In this document: positions 1 to 7,116 of the stretch, piece after piece
Layout of the letters: the number at the start of each line of letters is the position of its first letter
How positions within the stretch are numbered: the first letter of the stretch is position 1
Origin: a virus
Length of the DNA: 20,026 nt
Direction: 5' to 3' (one strand)
IMG/VR virus record: IMGVR_UViG_3300030109_000555
Span: 1 to 20,026 of that record
Position numbers and translations under genes: made by a program
Notes under the pieces: model-generated
What the model was told of the DNA's origin: nothing
The model's input: the letters and a program-made list of their open reading frames with translations, nothing else
The model's database searches: none

Positions 1-207
1 TTAAGTGCTAAAGGTCGTGCTAAGTTTAAGCGTGAAACAGGTGCTAATCTTAAAGCCCCTGTTACTACTAAACCAAGCAAATTAAAGCGTGGTAGTAAAG
101 CCGCTAAAAGACGCAAAAACTTCTGTTCAAGGTCAAGAGGATTTAAGCGTGATGATGGTACTTATAGTGAAAAGGCAAAGGCCGCTAGAAGAAGGTGGAA
201 TTGTTGA
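1..207 (+). CDS. Small basic protein, C-terminal part (DUF6321-like)
   Basis: The gene runs in from before the window and ends at TGA 205-207, leaving 68 visible codons. The protein is very basic, starts with LSAKGRAKFKRETGANLKAP, and has Arg/Lys-rich blocks around a Cys (RRKNFCSRSRG) and a terminal ARRRWNC. This layout resembles, from memory, the small DUF6321-type domain found in phage and virus genomes (a domain of unknown function); that match was not searched. Two cysteines (one mid-region, one at the last residue) and the density of Arg/Lys suggest nucleic-acid binding, but no catalytic motif is visible. Its last codons overlap the start of the next small gene and it lies just upstream of the portal gene, a position where small terminase-region genes are often found. 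Function unknown. Confidence 0.7.
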   Translation, partial: LSAKGRAKFKRETGANLKAPVTTKPSKLKRGSKAAKRRKNFCSRSRGFKRDDGTYSEKAKAARRRWNC

Positions 208-356
208 ATTATTGCGGGATTTGCTATACTGCCCCAAAAATATACCCTTTTGGCTACTGTAAGCCATGTTGGGTCAAGGCAGGTCGGCCCGAACCTATGA
301 AAGCATTGATAAGAGACTCGGACCTGAAGGAAAGTAGGGGTGTAATTAATGGCTGA
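204..356 (+). CDS. Small Cys-pair (putative zinc-binding) protein, about 50 residues
   Basis: A short open frame starts at TTG 204 (or TTG 201) and ends with TGA 354-356. It overlaps the end of the upstream gene by 4 bases and the portal start by 8 bases. The product begins LNYCGICYTAPKIYPFGYCK and continues with PC, giving two Cys-x2-Cys pairs 12 residues apart, the spacing of a small zinc ribbon or treble clef. The rest is polar and charged and ends RGVING. A possible ribosome binding site AAGGTGG lies a few bases upstream at 192-198. It fills what would otherwise be a 141-base gap. The non-ATG start and short length keep this from being certain; the paired cysteines and the tight stop/start overlaps on both sides argue that it is real. 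It could regulate or bind nucleic acid, but nothing shows which. Confidence 0.55.
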   Translation: MNYCGICYTAPKIYPFGYCKPCWVKAGRPEPMKALIRDSDLKESRGVING

Positions 357-1986
357 TGGAAAGCGAAGATTTTCTTTTACTAAACTATTTCGGCGTTCAA
401 CGCCAAAACCTGCCGATAGGCAGATATTCAACATGGGTATTCAGGAAAGACAGAATAACTACATGATGACGGCTCCTATCATTTATTCTATGGTTCAGCA
501 ATCAGTTATTGTAAGGACTTGTATTACTCAACTAAAACAAGAAGTGTATAGAAGAGGATATGTTTGGGAAAAGGCATATGATTCTATATGTTTAGATTGT
601 AAGAAAAAGCACACTCGACCTGTTCAAGAATGTGCTAGATGTGGTTCGACTAATCTAAGGACTCCCGATGTTAAACAATTAGAATACGCTGAAAAGTTCT
701 TAGAAGGATATGTTAATTCATCTGAGCAACTATTTATTGATGTGTTAAAAGAATTGGAAGACGATTTGAATACTATGGATGATGCGTATATTGTCTTAGT
801 GAAAGAGTATTTCTTAGACGGTAATGGAAGAATTAAGATGCACCGCATTAAAGAAGTGTATCGTGGCGACCCTGTTACTATGTTTATTTATGCTGATGAA
901 GATGGCGTAAAAGGGACAAAAGGATTTACTTGTATTAATCACCGTTCTATTCTGCACACGGAACCACATCATTCCTGTGAAGAATGTGGCAGTAATACCT
1001 TCCCTGTTCATTATGTTAATAGAGCAAATGGAGAAGACCAATATTTCTTAGAAGGAGAAGTGCTACACTTTAGTAAATACAGTCCTAGTAGGTTGTATGG
1101 TTTCTCTCCTGTAATTACATTATACAATCATATTATGACTCTAATTGCTATGGAGAATTATGTTAATTCAGCATATACTAAGAGCAGAATGCCTAGAGGA
1201 TTATTGGCAGTACAGACTCGTAACATGGATTCAATGAGAGCCTTTTGGCGTGGTGTAAAAGAGAAGATGGAATCGGACCCACACTTTATTCCTGTTATGG
1301 GAATAGAAGCAGAAAATGGTAAGGGTGCTGTTGAATGGATTAAGTTTATGGATAGTCTAAAAGAGATGGACTACATACAAGTTAAAGATGACTTACGAGA
1401 TAGGATTTCAGCATTCTATGGTGTGAGTAAAGTATTCATGGCAGATAACACCACAAGTGGTGGATTAAATAATGAAGGTATGCAAATCCTAGTTACTAAT
1501 CGTGCAGTACAAATGGCACAGAATGTGTATAATAATTATGTATTCCCTTACTTAGTTAAGCAATTCGGTATTACTGATTGGGTATTAAAACTTCCACCAT
1601 CAGAAGAAGAAGATGAAATCGCTGAACTTCGTAAAAGAGAATTAGAAGTTAGTATTGCGGCGGCTATTAAGAATCTAGGATTTGAAGTTGACATGGATGA
1701 AGATGGTCAATTTACTTTTGAAAAACCTGAACCTGAACAGCAACAAGTTGAAGAAGGACAAGAAGGACAAGAAGCAGACCCATTAGCGGGTTCTAATTTA
1801 GACCAAAGAGATTTAGATGAGAATATGCGTCAAATGGCAGAAGGCGGAAGTAAGCCACAGGAAAATCCAGCGACAACTAGAAATAAGCCTAGTGTTGAGA
1901 CAGGTCCAGATAAGCGTCTAACCGGATTACCCGAAGATGCCGGAAATCAGAATGTTGATTCAAGAACAGAAAGAAGAGTTGGTTGA
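349..1986 (+). CDS. Portal protein (HK97-type) with two zinc-ribbon-like insertions
   Basis: 545 residues; the start ATG 349 is preceded by GGGGTG at 337-342. The portal forms the ring at one capsid vertex through which DNA is packaged and ejected. The core stretch from about residue 235 to 400 has the family's usual pattern: LHFSKYSPSRLYGFSPVITL, a following helix with AMENYVNSAYTKSRMPRGLL, then a segment resembling the clip/stem and DDLRDRISAFYGVSKVFM, and a C-terminal helix around residues 375-405. Two insertions are unusual. The first has C81-x2-C84 and C95-x2-C98; the second has C195-x2-H198 and C210-x2-C213 with more histidines between (H203, H207, H208). Both look like metal-binding ribbons. 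The tail after residue 415 is acidic and Gln/Pro-rich and probably disordered. It is followed at once by the next gene. Family assignment rests on motif pattern and on neighbouring protease and capsid genes. Confidence 0.85.
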   Translation: MADGKRRFSFTKLFRRSTPKPADRQIFNMGIQERQNNYMMTAPIIYSMVQQSVIVRTCITQLKQEVYRRGYVWEKAYDSICLDCKKKHTRPVQECARCGSTNLRTPDVKQLEYAEKFLEGYVNSSEQLFIDVLKELEDDLNTMDDAYIVLVKEYFLDGNGRIKMHRIKEVYRGDPVTMFIYADEDGVKGTKGFTCINHRSILHTEPHHSCEECGSNTFPVHYVNRANGEDQYFLEGEVLHFSKYSPSRLYGFSPVITLYNHIMTLIAMENYVNSAYTKSRMPRGLLAVQTRNMDSMRAFWRGVKEKMESDPHFIPVMGIEAENGKGAVEWIKFMDSLKEMDYIQVKDDLRDRISAFYGVSKVFMADNTTSGGLNNEGMQILVTNRAVQMAQNVYNNYVFPYLVKQFGITDWVLKLPPSEEEDEIAELRKRELEVSIAAAIKNLGFEVDMDEDGQFTFEKPEPEQQQVEEGQEGQEADPLAGSNLDQRDLDENMRQMAEGGSKPQENPATTRNKPSVETGPDKRLTGLPEDAGNQNVDSRTERRVG

Positions 1987-1987
1987 T

Positions 1988-2416
1988 ATGAATTGGAAAT
2001 CTATCATTAAAAAAGCAAGAACTATGGCGGATTTAAGCGAAAGCGATAAATCAACTCTTGAAAAAGAAAAAGAAAGGTATAATAGAACCATAGAAGATGA
2101 CCCAACAGAATATGATTCATTTGAAGAAATCGTAAACTTTTACTTATCTAAAGGAGAATCAATTCCTCAAATCGTGGAAAGATTAGATGACGAATATAAT
2201 GAATGGTTCACTTCTTCTGATGGGGAAAAATGGGCTAAATCTAAGGGTGGAATGACTCATAGAGAATATTATGATGAAGTGGATGAAATGCTTGGAGAGG
2301 ATAGCGACCATTTTACCGAGGATTATGACCTTAGCGAAGAAGCACTGGAAAGGCGGTCTGAAAGAAGTGCAGATGCTTATTTTTCAGGCGGCGGATATAA
2401 TATGGGTGATGACTAA
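1988..2416 (+). CDS. Acidic hypothetical protein opening with a Trp-Lys-Ser-Ile-Ile motif
   Basis: 142 residues if started at ATG 1988, one base after the portal stop. The frame is open further upstream (ATG 1937 and 1952), but starting there would overlap the portal, has no better ribosome binding site, and would hide the N-terminal MNWKSIIKKA, which closely matches the start of the large protein at 2653 (MSSWKSIIAG). I therefore prefer 1988, probably translated by coupling with the portal. The product is rich in Asp, Glu and Ser, predicted mostly helical, with several aromatic residues (DEYNEWF, REYYDEVDEM) and a Gly-rich end (SGGGYNMGDD). No enzyme motif is seen. Its stop overlaps the next start by one base (TAATG). 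Function unknown; position suggests a virion or assembly protein. Confidence 0.75.
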   Translation: MNWKSIIKKARTMADLSESDKSTLEKEKERYNRTIEDDPTEYDSFEEIVNFYLSKGESIPQIVERLDDEYNEWFTSSDGEKWAKSKGGMTHREYYDEVDEMLGEDSDHFTEDYDLSEEALERRSERSADAYFSGGGYNMGDD

Positions 2417-2643
2417 TGAAAGAAGATAGTAAGCAAAAAGAAATAAGATTAAAGAAAGAATTAGCAAAGGTTAGGAGCCAAAATGCGGCAGATAGTCGTA
2501 AAGCAACTCCTAGTAGGGATTTCTCCGTTGGAGGATTACCGCCTGATACAAGTTACAAGAGTACCAATACATCTAATGATGTTCCCGATGTAGTATTATT
2601 GCCTTCCAAGAGAAGGGGAAAGAAAGAAAATATTCCTTTTTGA
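2416..2643 (+). CDS. Small charged hypothetical protein
   Basis: 75 residues, starting at the ATG that overlaps the previous stop by one base, so translation is likely coupled. The first half is a Lys/Arg/Glu-rich helix (KEIRLKKELAKVRSQ), the middle is Ser/Thr/Pro-rich and probably flexible, and the end has a basic patch (LLPSKRRGKKENIPF). I do not recognise it. It lies between two genes whose products share a Trp-containing N-terminus, but it lacks that motif itself. Confidence 0.65.
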   Translation: MKEDSKQKEIRLKKELAKVRSQNAADSRKATPSRDFSVGGLPPDTSYKSTNTSNDVPDVVLLPSKRRGKKENIPF

Positions 2644-2652
2644 TGTGATAGC

Positions 2653-5600
2653 ATGTCTTCTTGGAAGTCCATTATAGCAGGTCGTGAAAGCGATGTGTAT
2701 TATTTACTAAAAGAATTAGTGGAGACTTTAGACAATAAGTTACTAAAGAAGGATAAAGGATTGGAGTCGGCTATTAAGAAACTAGAAGCCGATAGAGAAG
2801 AATTGAAAAAAATACTTGAAGAACAGTTTGATAAGATGGAAGAGAATATCAAAGAAGGTAAAAAAGATTCTAACGATTACTATAATCAATTATTCCCTGC
2901 AATAGACAGAAAAGGCGGCGACCCAGAAAGCCTTGTTGATTTTGAAACTTCTATCAGAGAAACTTTAAAGGATTTTCAAATACGAGAAAATAAAACTAGG
3001 ACAATTAAAATACCCGATAATGAAATAGAAATGGCTGTTTATCAAATAAAAACCGATGTTAAGGATATTCTTGATAATCAAATTGAAAGACATTTGAAAC
3101 CTATGACTTCTGAACAAACTGCACAGAAAGAAAAAGATATTCAGGATAAGATACTTGAGTTTGAGAAAAGAATTAAACGCTATAATGAAGAAAAAAAGGA
3201 AATTCCTAAAATTGAAAAGAAAATAGAACAATTAGAGGCTGTATCGAAAAAAGAAAGTGTCACACTATATGAATTATCAAAAATATTAGACATTCCGGTT
3301 GCTAAAAAAATAATCCCATTATCAGTAAGAAGAGAAAGAGATGTAAAACTTACTAAAACCAAAAACAAAATAGATTCTTTAAAACTTAGTTTGAAAGAAT
3401 TAAATAAAAAATTATTTCAAGTACAGGTCTTCTTATCCCCAAAAACAATTGGAGGAAAAACTGAAGTTGACTTAAGCCCAAGAGGGGATATGGGACCAGC
3501 GCAGTTGTCTGCCGCAAGAAGAAAAGAAGAACAAGATAAACAAGATAAATATAAGAGCCAAATAAAGAAAGAACAGGCTCAATTAAATAAATTAGAAAAA
3601 GAATACGATAAAGAATACAAAGACCTCAATCAAGCAAAATTGGATGCTAAGAATTATAATACATTAGATACAATAGGTCGTAATGGCAGACCTAGCATCA
3701 AAAAAGAAATTAAATCGTCAAAGGGGCAGATACAAAAAATAAAATCCGACTTAGAGATAGAACAAGATAAGTTAGAAGGTTTTAAGAATAGAATAGAAGA
3801 AAGCGAAGTCAAATTAACCGATGCTCAAAAAAATACATTTGAAGGCTTCTTTGAAAATTTAGATAGGGCATACACTAGAGGAAATTTCAGTAAAGAAGAA
3901 TTAAGAAAAAAAATCATTGCTTCTGATTTAAAAGTTATAAAAAAGATTAGAGAAGAAGCACTCAAAGCATTTGATAATACTTCTGAAACTATTCGTCAAA
4001 GAATAGAACAAAGGTTTGTTCAAGATGAAGAAGATGCAAGACGAAAGAAAGAAGATAAAGGAAAGTCTCTTCGTGAACAGATTGACTTAAAGCCTAAAGA
4101 TAAAACAAGTGTGTTATTTTCTGAAATATTTACTGAAATGCAAAGTAAAGATTCTTTAAATAACCTAAAAGAAATACTAAATGAAAAAGGATTTAAGAAG
4201 TATCTTCAGATATTAGATGAAAAAATAGTAATGGAAGATAGTCTTAAAGAATTTAAAAGTATGTCAGAAAAAGAAAAGAATGATTATATTTTAGATAATA
4301 TTCCTAAATTCCAAACATACTATACTCGCATTCTTAAAATATTAGATGATGTTCTTTCTGAAGCACAGAAAGGTTCCGATAAAAAGAAAATTAAAAAGGT
4401 TGAAACTTTACTACGAGAACTACAAGCCAAGTTTGTTACCTCCTTACCAAAAGAAGAAAGAAAGAAAAGAAAGGAAGGAATTAAGTTTCAAGTGGGTGGC
4501 CCTAAAAGTAAGACGGCAGGTGGTATTAAGTTAGATGATAAAGGAATGCCAAGTCCTCCTTTAGACATGCAACTTAAAGAAGAAGAAAAAAGAATATATC
4601 AATACTTCTTTACTGTTGCCGCACCTAAGAGTGCTAAGAGTTTATTGACTACTAAAGTAAAGGGAGAAACTAAAACATTCTGGAAGAATCTAAATAGTGC
4701 AGTGGAAATATTCACTAAGAATCTAAATGAAAATTCTAGCACAGAAGAATTAGAGCAAGAATTAGTCAAATTCATTAATAAAAGAAACCTGCATACTGTT
4801 GATATTTTAAATCTAATAGGTACTACTAGGACTAATAAAAAAAGAGAAGACCTTTTGGCTATGCTAGAAAGAAGAAAGGGAGAACCTGTTGAATCTAAAC
4901 CTAGAAGAGAGCGTAAAGAAAGAAAACGCCCTGACAAGTTAGAATCTGAATTAACAGAAAAAGAAAGGAAAAAATTAGAAGAAAGAGGTAAACGCTCGCT
5001 TCCTCCAAGCAAAGAAGCCATGCTTGCAAAGGCATATCTTATTCTAAAATCGGCTGAAGAAAACAAAGAAAGAAGAATGAAAGAATGGAGTGGTTCTTTA
5101 AAGGAAATGAAAGCCAAAGCCGCTAAAATAAAAGGCGCAACGGATTCTGATGAGTTTGATATTAGCAATAGAAAACTTCATCAATTCTTTACTGATAAGC
5201 CTAGTGATAGTGATAAGTCTAAGTTATTCTCATTCATTGATGTCAATAGAAAGGGAGAAGTCTTACTTAGAGGATATGGATATAAGCCTAAAGATTCGGG
5301 GTATTTGGATATATTGAATGCCGCTACTAGCATTCTTAAAAATCTAAATACTGTCAAAAACATAGGCGGAAAAGAGATGTCTATGTTAGATGCTATCAAC
5401 ACTACTGTAAGAAAGGTGTATAAATATGAAGCAGGTAGGATTAGAACAGAAAAGAAAGAAAAAGTCGAAGAAGCGTTTTATGCCGAAGATAAAGGTCTAA
5501 TTGCTTCTGCTATCAGAAAAATTACTTTGGAGAAAAGTAGTGCTTTTATTATACCTAAAGTATTAAAAAGAAGAATGCTTCAAGAAGGAAAGAATCTTAG

Positions 5601-6285
5601 AAATGAAGCATTTAATTTATTCTTAAAGGAACCCTCTGACTTACAAAAAATACCCGACCTTGAAAAATTTATTGAAAGTTTCCAACTAACTGCTAGAAAA
5701 ACAGTTGATGAAATGACTGAATTAGAAGAAAAATTATTCCAACAGTGGGAAGATGTAAATGATTCTATTACTAAAGAGATGCCTGAATTAAAGAAAGTGG
5801 CTGTTTCTTTAGCAGAAAGTATGCAAATGTCAAGTGCAGAAGTAAGCCGACTAGAAGTGAAATTGAAAGCAAAATTTGAATACTTAGATGATATACTGGG
5901 CAAGGCTGAAAGATTAGGAGAAGACTATACTGAAAGTGGTATCTTCGTAAGCGAATATGCAGAAATAATGAAAGAAATACACAGTGAAAAACTAATTGAA
6001 CTAGAAAAACAATTAGAATCAAAAGATTTTTCTGCATACCAAACATCTGAACCTGAACAGATAGAGCAAATGATAAAAAACAAAATAAACCAATTAAAGG
6101 AATCTATTAACGAAAGACCTTTTGATATTCATATTAAAAGAATAGAGGAAAGCATTAAAAAATTAGAAGGAAAACTTCAGAAAGAAATTGATGAAATTAA
6201 AGACTTTGCTAATGAGATTGAAACAGGTCTGGCAAAATTAACTTCAAAAGGAATCAAAAGACCAAAGAAAGGTGAAGAAGAATGA
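2653..6285 (+). CDS. Giant Lys/Glu-rich coiled-coil protein (1210 residues), probable virion or assembly protein
   Basis: Starts at ATG 2653 after TGTGATA at 2643-2649, which resembles the archaeal ribosome binding site. The opening MSSWKSIIAGRESDVYYLLK is followed by very long stretches of Lys, Glu, Asp, Leu and Ile, with heptad-like spacing over much of residues 20-420 and again from about 960 to 1200. There is no signal peptide or membrane segment. A basic, likely disordered stretch (RRERKERKRPDKLESELTEK) lies near the middle. The coding strand here is strongly purine-rich, which produces several false open frames on the other strand. Length and coiled coil recall a tape-measure or internal head/ejection protein, but its place between portal and ligase, far from the connector, does not favour a tape measure. 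It ends overlapping the next start by four bases (ATGA). Function unknown. Confidence 0.8.
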   Translation: MSSWKSIIAGRESDVYYLLKELVETLDNKLLKKDKGLESAIKKLEADREELKKILEEQFDKMEENIKEGKKDSNDYYNQLFPAIDRKGGDPESLVDFETSIRETLKDFQIRENKTRTIKIPDNEIEMAVYQIKTDVKDILDNQIERHLKPMTSEQTAQKEKDIQDKILEFEKRIKRYNEEKKEIPKIEKKIEQLEAVSKKESVTLYELSKILDIPVAKKIIPLSVRRERDVKLTKTKNKIDSLKLSLKELNKKLFQVQVFLSPKTIGGKTEVDLSPRGDMGPAQLSAARRKEEQDKQDKYKSQIKKEQAQLNKLEKEYDKEYKDLNQAKLDAKNYNTLDTIGRNGRPSIKKEIKSSKGQIQKIKSDLEIEQDKLEGFKNRIEESEVKLTDAQKNTFEGFFENLDRAYTRGNFSKEELRKKIIASDLKVIKKIREEALKAFDNTSETIRQRIEQRFVQDEEDARRKKEDKGKSLREQIDLKPKDKTSVLFSEIFTEMQSKDSLNNLKEILNEKGFKKYLQILDEKIVMEDSLKEFKSMSEKEKNDYILDNIPKFQTYYTRILKILDDVLSEAQKGSDKKKIKKVETLLRELQAKFVTSLPKEERKKRKEGIKFQVGGPKSKTAGGIKLDDKGMPSPPLDMQLKEEEKRIYQYFFTVAAPKSAKSLLTTKVKGETKTFWKNLNSAVEIFTKNLNENSSTEELEQELVKFINKRNLHTVDILNLIGTTRTNKKREDLLAMLERRKGEPVESKPRRERKERKRPDKLESELTEKERKKLEERGKRSLPPSKEAMLAKAYLILKSAEENKERRMKEWSGSLKEMKAKAAKIKGATDSDEFDISNRKLHQFFTDKPSDSDKSKLFSFIDVNRKGEVLLRGYGYKPKDSGYLDILNAATSILKNLNTVKNIGGKEMSMLDAINTTVRKVYKYEAGRIRTEKKEKVEEAFYAEDKGLIASAIRKITLEKSSAFIIPKVLKRRMLQEGKNLRNEAFNLFLKEPSDLQKIPDLEKFIESFQLTARKTVDEMTELEEKLFQQWEDVNDSITKEMPELKKVAVSLAESMQMSSAEVSRLEVKLKAKFEYLDDILGKAERLGEDYTESGIFVSEYAEIMKEIHSEKLIELEKQLESKDFSAYQTSEPEQIEQMIKNKINQLKESINERPFDIHIKRIEESIKKLEGKLQKEIDEIKDFANEIETGLAKLTSKGIKRPKKGEEE

Positions 6286-6647
6286 CATGGGATTATTATG
6301 AAGAAGGTAAGGAGTTTATCTTAAAGGCAGAGAAGCAAGAGCCTAAAACTATATTGAATAGTTTAGATGCTAAACAGACTAAGAAATTAAAAAAGACACT
6401 GCAAGCGGCAGAACCTACTGAATTTTTTGGTCAAGACTTTACTAAGATGGGTGAATTAATTGATGTGCTTAAAGATTTAGACCTTACCAAATCAGATAAG
6501 AAACTAAACAAGCGCATGAAGAGTATGGATGAACGCAACCTTGACATAGTGGCAACCGCTACCAAACTCCGTAAGGACTACGAAACCTTGTACCGCCAAT
6601 TACGGGGAATGGTTTATCCAAAGAAAAAAGGTGAAAAAGATGAGTGA
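6282..6647 (+). CDS. Hypothetical helical protein (121 residues)
   Basis: ATG 6282 overlaps the stop of the large coiled-coil gene in the arrangement ATGA, so the two are likely translated together; GAAGAAG and GGTGAAG lie just before it. The product begins MTWDYYEEGKEFILKAEKQE and is Lys/Leu/Asp-rich and predicted helical throughout, ending in a basic YPKKKGEKDE. The MTW opening is shared with the gene starting at 19727, but the rest differs. No known domain is recognised. It is probably part of the same assembly set as its neighbours. Confidence 0.7.
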   Translation: MTWDYYEEGKEFILKAEKQEPKTILNSLDAKQTKKLKKTLQAAEPTEFFGQDFTKMGELIDVLKDLDLTKSDKKLNKRMKSMDERNLDIVATATKLRKDYETLYRQLRGMVYPKKKGEKDE

Positions 6648-6876
6648 AAGTGAAGATGTATTGGCTATTCTAAAAGCCTTAACCGATAAAATAGAACAGT
6701 TAGAAAAGACAGTTTATCATCAGGATAACCTCTTGATGAAGTCTGGCTTTGTAGTAGCCACAAGTCCAAGTCCAAAATTGAACAATTCAGTAGCCGCAAC
6801 TTCGGGTATTGGAGATGTTTCTAATATGGAATGGTCTGATATTCATAAGATGGTCGAAAAGATAGGTGGTCAATAA
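6640..6876 (+). CDS. Small coiled-coil protein ending in the WSDIHKMV block shared with the scaffold
   Basis: I choose ATG 6640 because GGTGAA at 6630-6635 sits at normal distance before it; a GTG at 6631 is in frame but would use up that site. The 78-residue product has an N-terminal leucine-rich coiled coil (ILKALTDKIEQLEKTVYHQD), a flexible Ser/Pro/Asn/Ala middle, and a C-terminal segment IGDVSNMEWSDIHKMVEKIG. That segment is almost identical to the C-terminus of the protease-scaffold (IDEISSMDWSDIHKMV). The shape (coiled coil, linker, C-terminal binding helix) is that of a miniature scaffolding protein, so a role in procapsid assembly or cargo loading is inferred, not shown. It overlaps the preceding gene by 8 bases and the next start by one base (TAATG). 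Confidence 0.8.
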   Translation: MSESEDVLAILKALTDKIEQLEKTVYHQDNLLMKSGFVVATSPSPKLNNSVAATSGIGDVSNMEWSDIHKMVEKIGGQ

Positions 6877-7112
6877 TGCCAGAAAGAGTAACTAAAGAAG
6901 AGAGAGTAGTTAGCCTTGCTATTGAAAAGGCTAGAAAAGTAAAAGAATTAATGCAACAAGAAAGCACTCATGAAAGATTGCCTCTTGATGATGAATTAGA
7001 AATAGTAAAGGTTAAGCGACCAAAGGCTCAATCTTCTAAACATGGAATAACTCAAGATAAGGAACACGCAAATGCCGATAATTCTAAACCTTTTAGCGGT
7101 AAATTGAAGTGA
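6876..7112 (+). CDS. Small charged hypothetical protein
   Basis: 78 residues; ATG 6876 overlaps the previous stop by one base and follows AGGTGGT at 6864-6870. The N-terminal half is a charged helix (RVVSLAIEKARKVKELMQQE); the second half is polar with Lys, Ser, His and Asn and probably disordered. No domain is recognised. The TGA stop at 7110-7112 forms part of the sequence GTGATAACATG that starts the ligase gene, so the two are likely coupled. Confidence 0.65.
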   Translation: MPERVTKEERVVSLAIEKARKVKELMQQESTHERLPLDDELEIVKVKRPKAQSSKHGITQDKEHANADNSKPFSGKLK

Positions 7113-7116
7113 TAAC

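Noticed and set aside
162-434. 90-residue minus-strand frame over the start of the portal gene
   Set aside because: All other genes are on the + strand and the + strand frame here encodes two Cys-x2-Cys pairs with good junctions, so the minus frame is a shadow.
1937-1987. Upstream start for the gene at 1988
   Set aside because: It would overlap the portal by about 50 bases, lacks a binding site, and places the WKSIIK motif away from the N-terminus where the sister protein at 2653 has it.
4599-5168. 189-residue open frame on the minus strand inside the large coiled-coil gene
   Set aside because: It is the antisense of Lys/Glu-rich codons, giving Ser/Leu/Phe-rich low-complexity protein; no ribosome binding site or neighbour supports it. 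The same holds for the other minus-strand frames in this region.
2653-6285. Tail tape-measure protein
   Set aside because: Length fits but the gene is beside the portal, lacks hydrophobic segments and has no tail genes around it; kept as hypothetical.
6631-6639. GTG start for the small WSDIHKMV protein
   Set aside because: The GTG is part of the GGTGAA site that serves ATG 6640.
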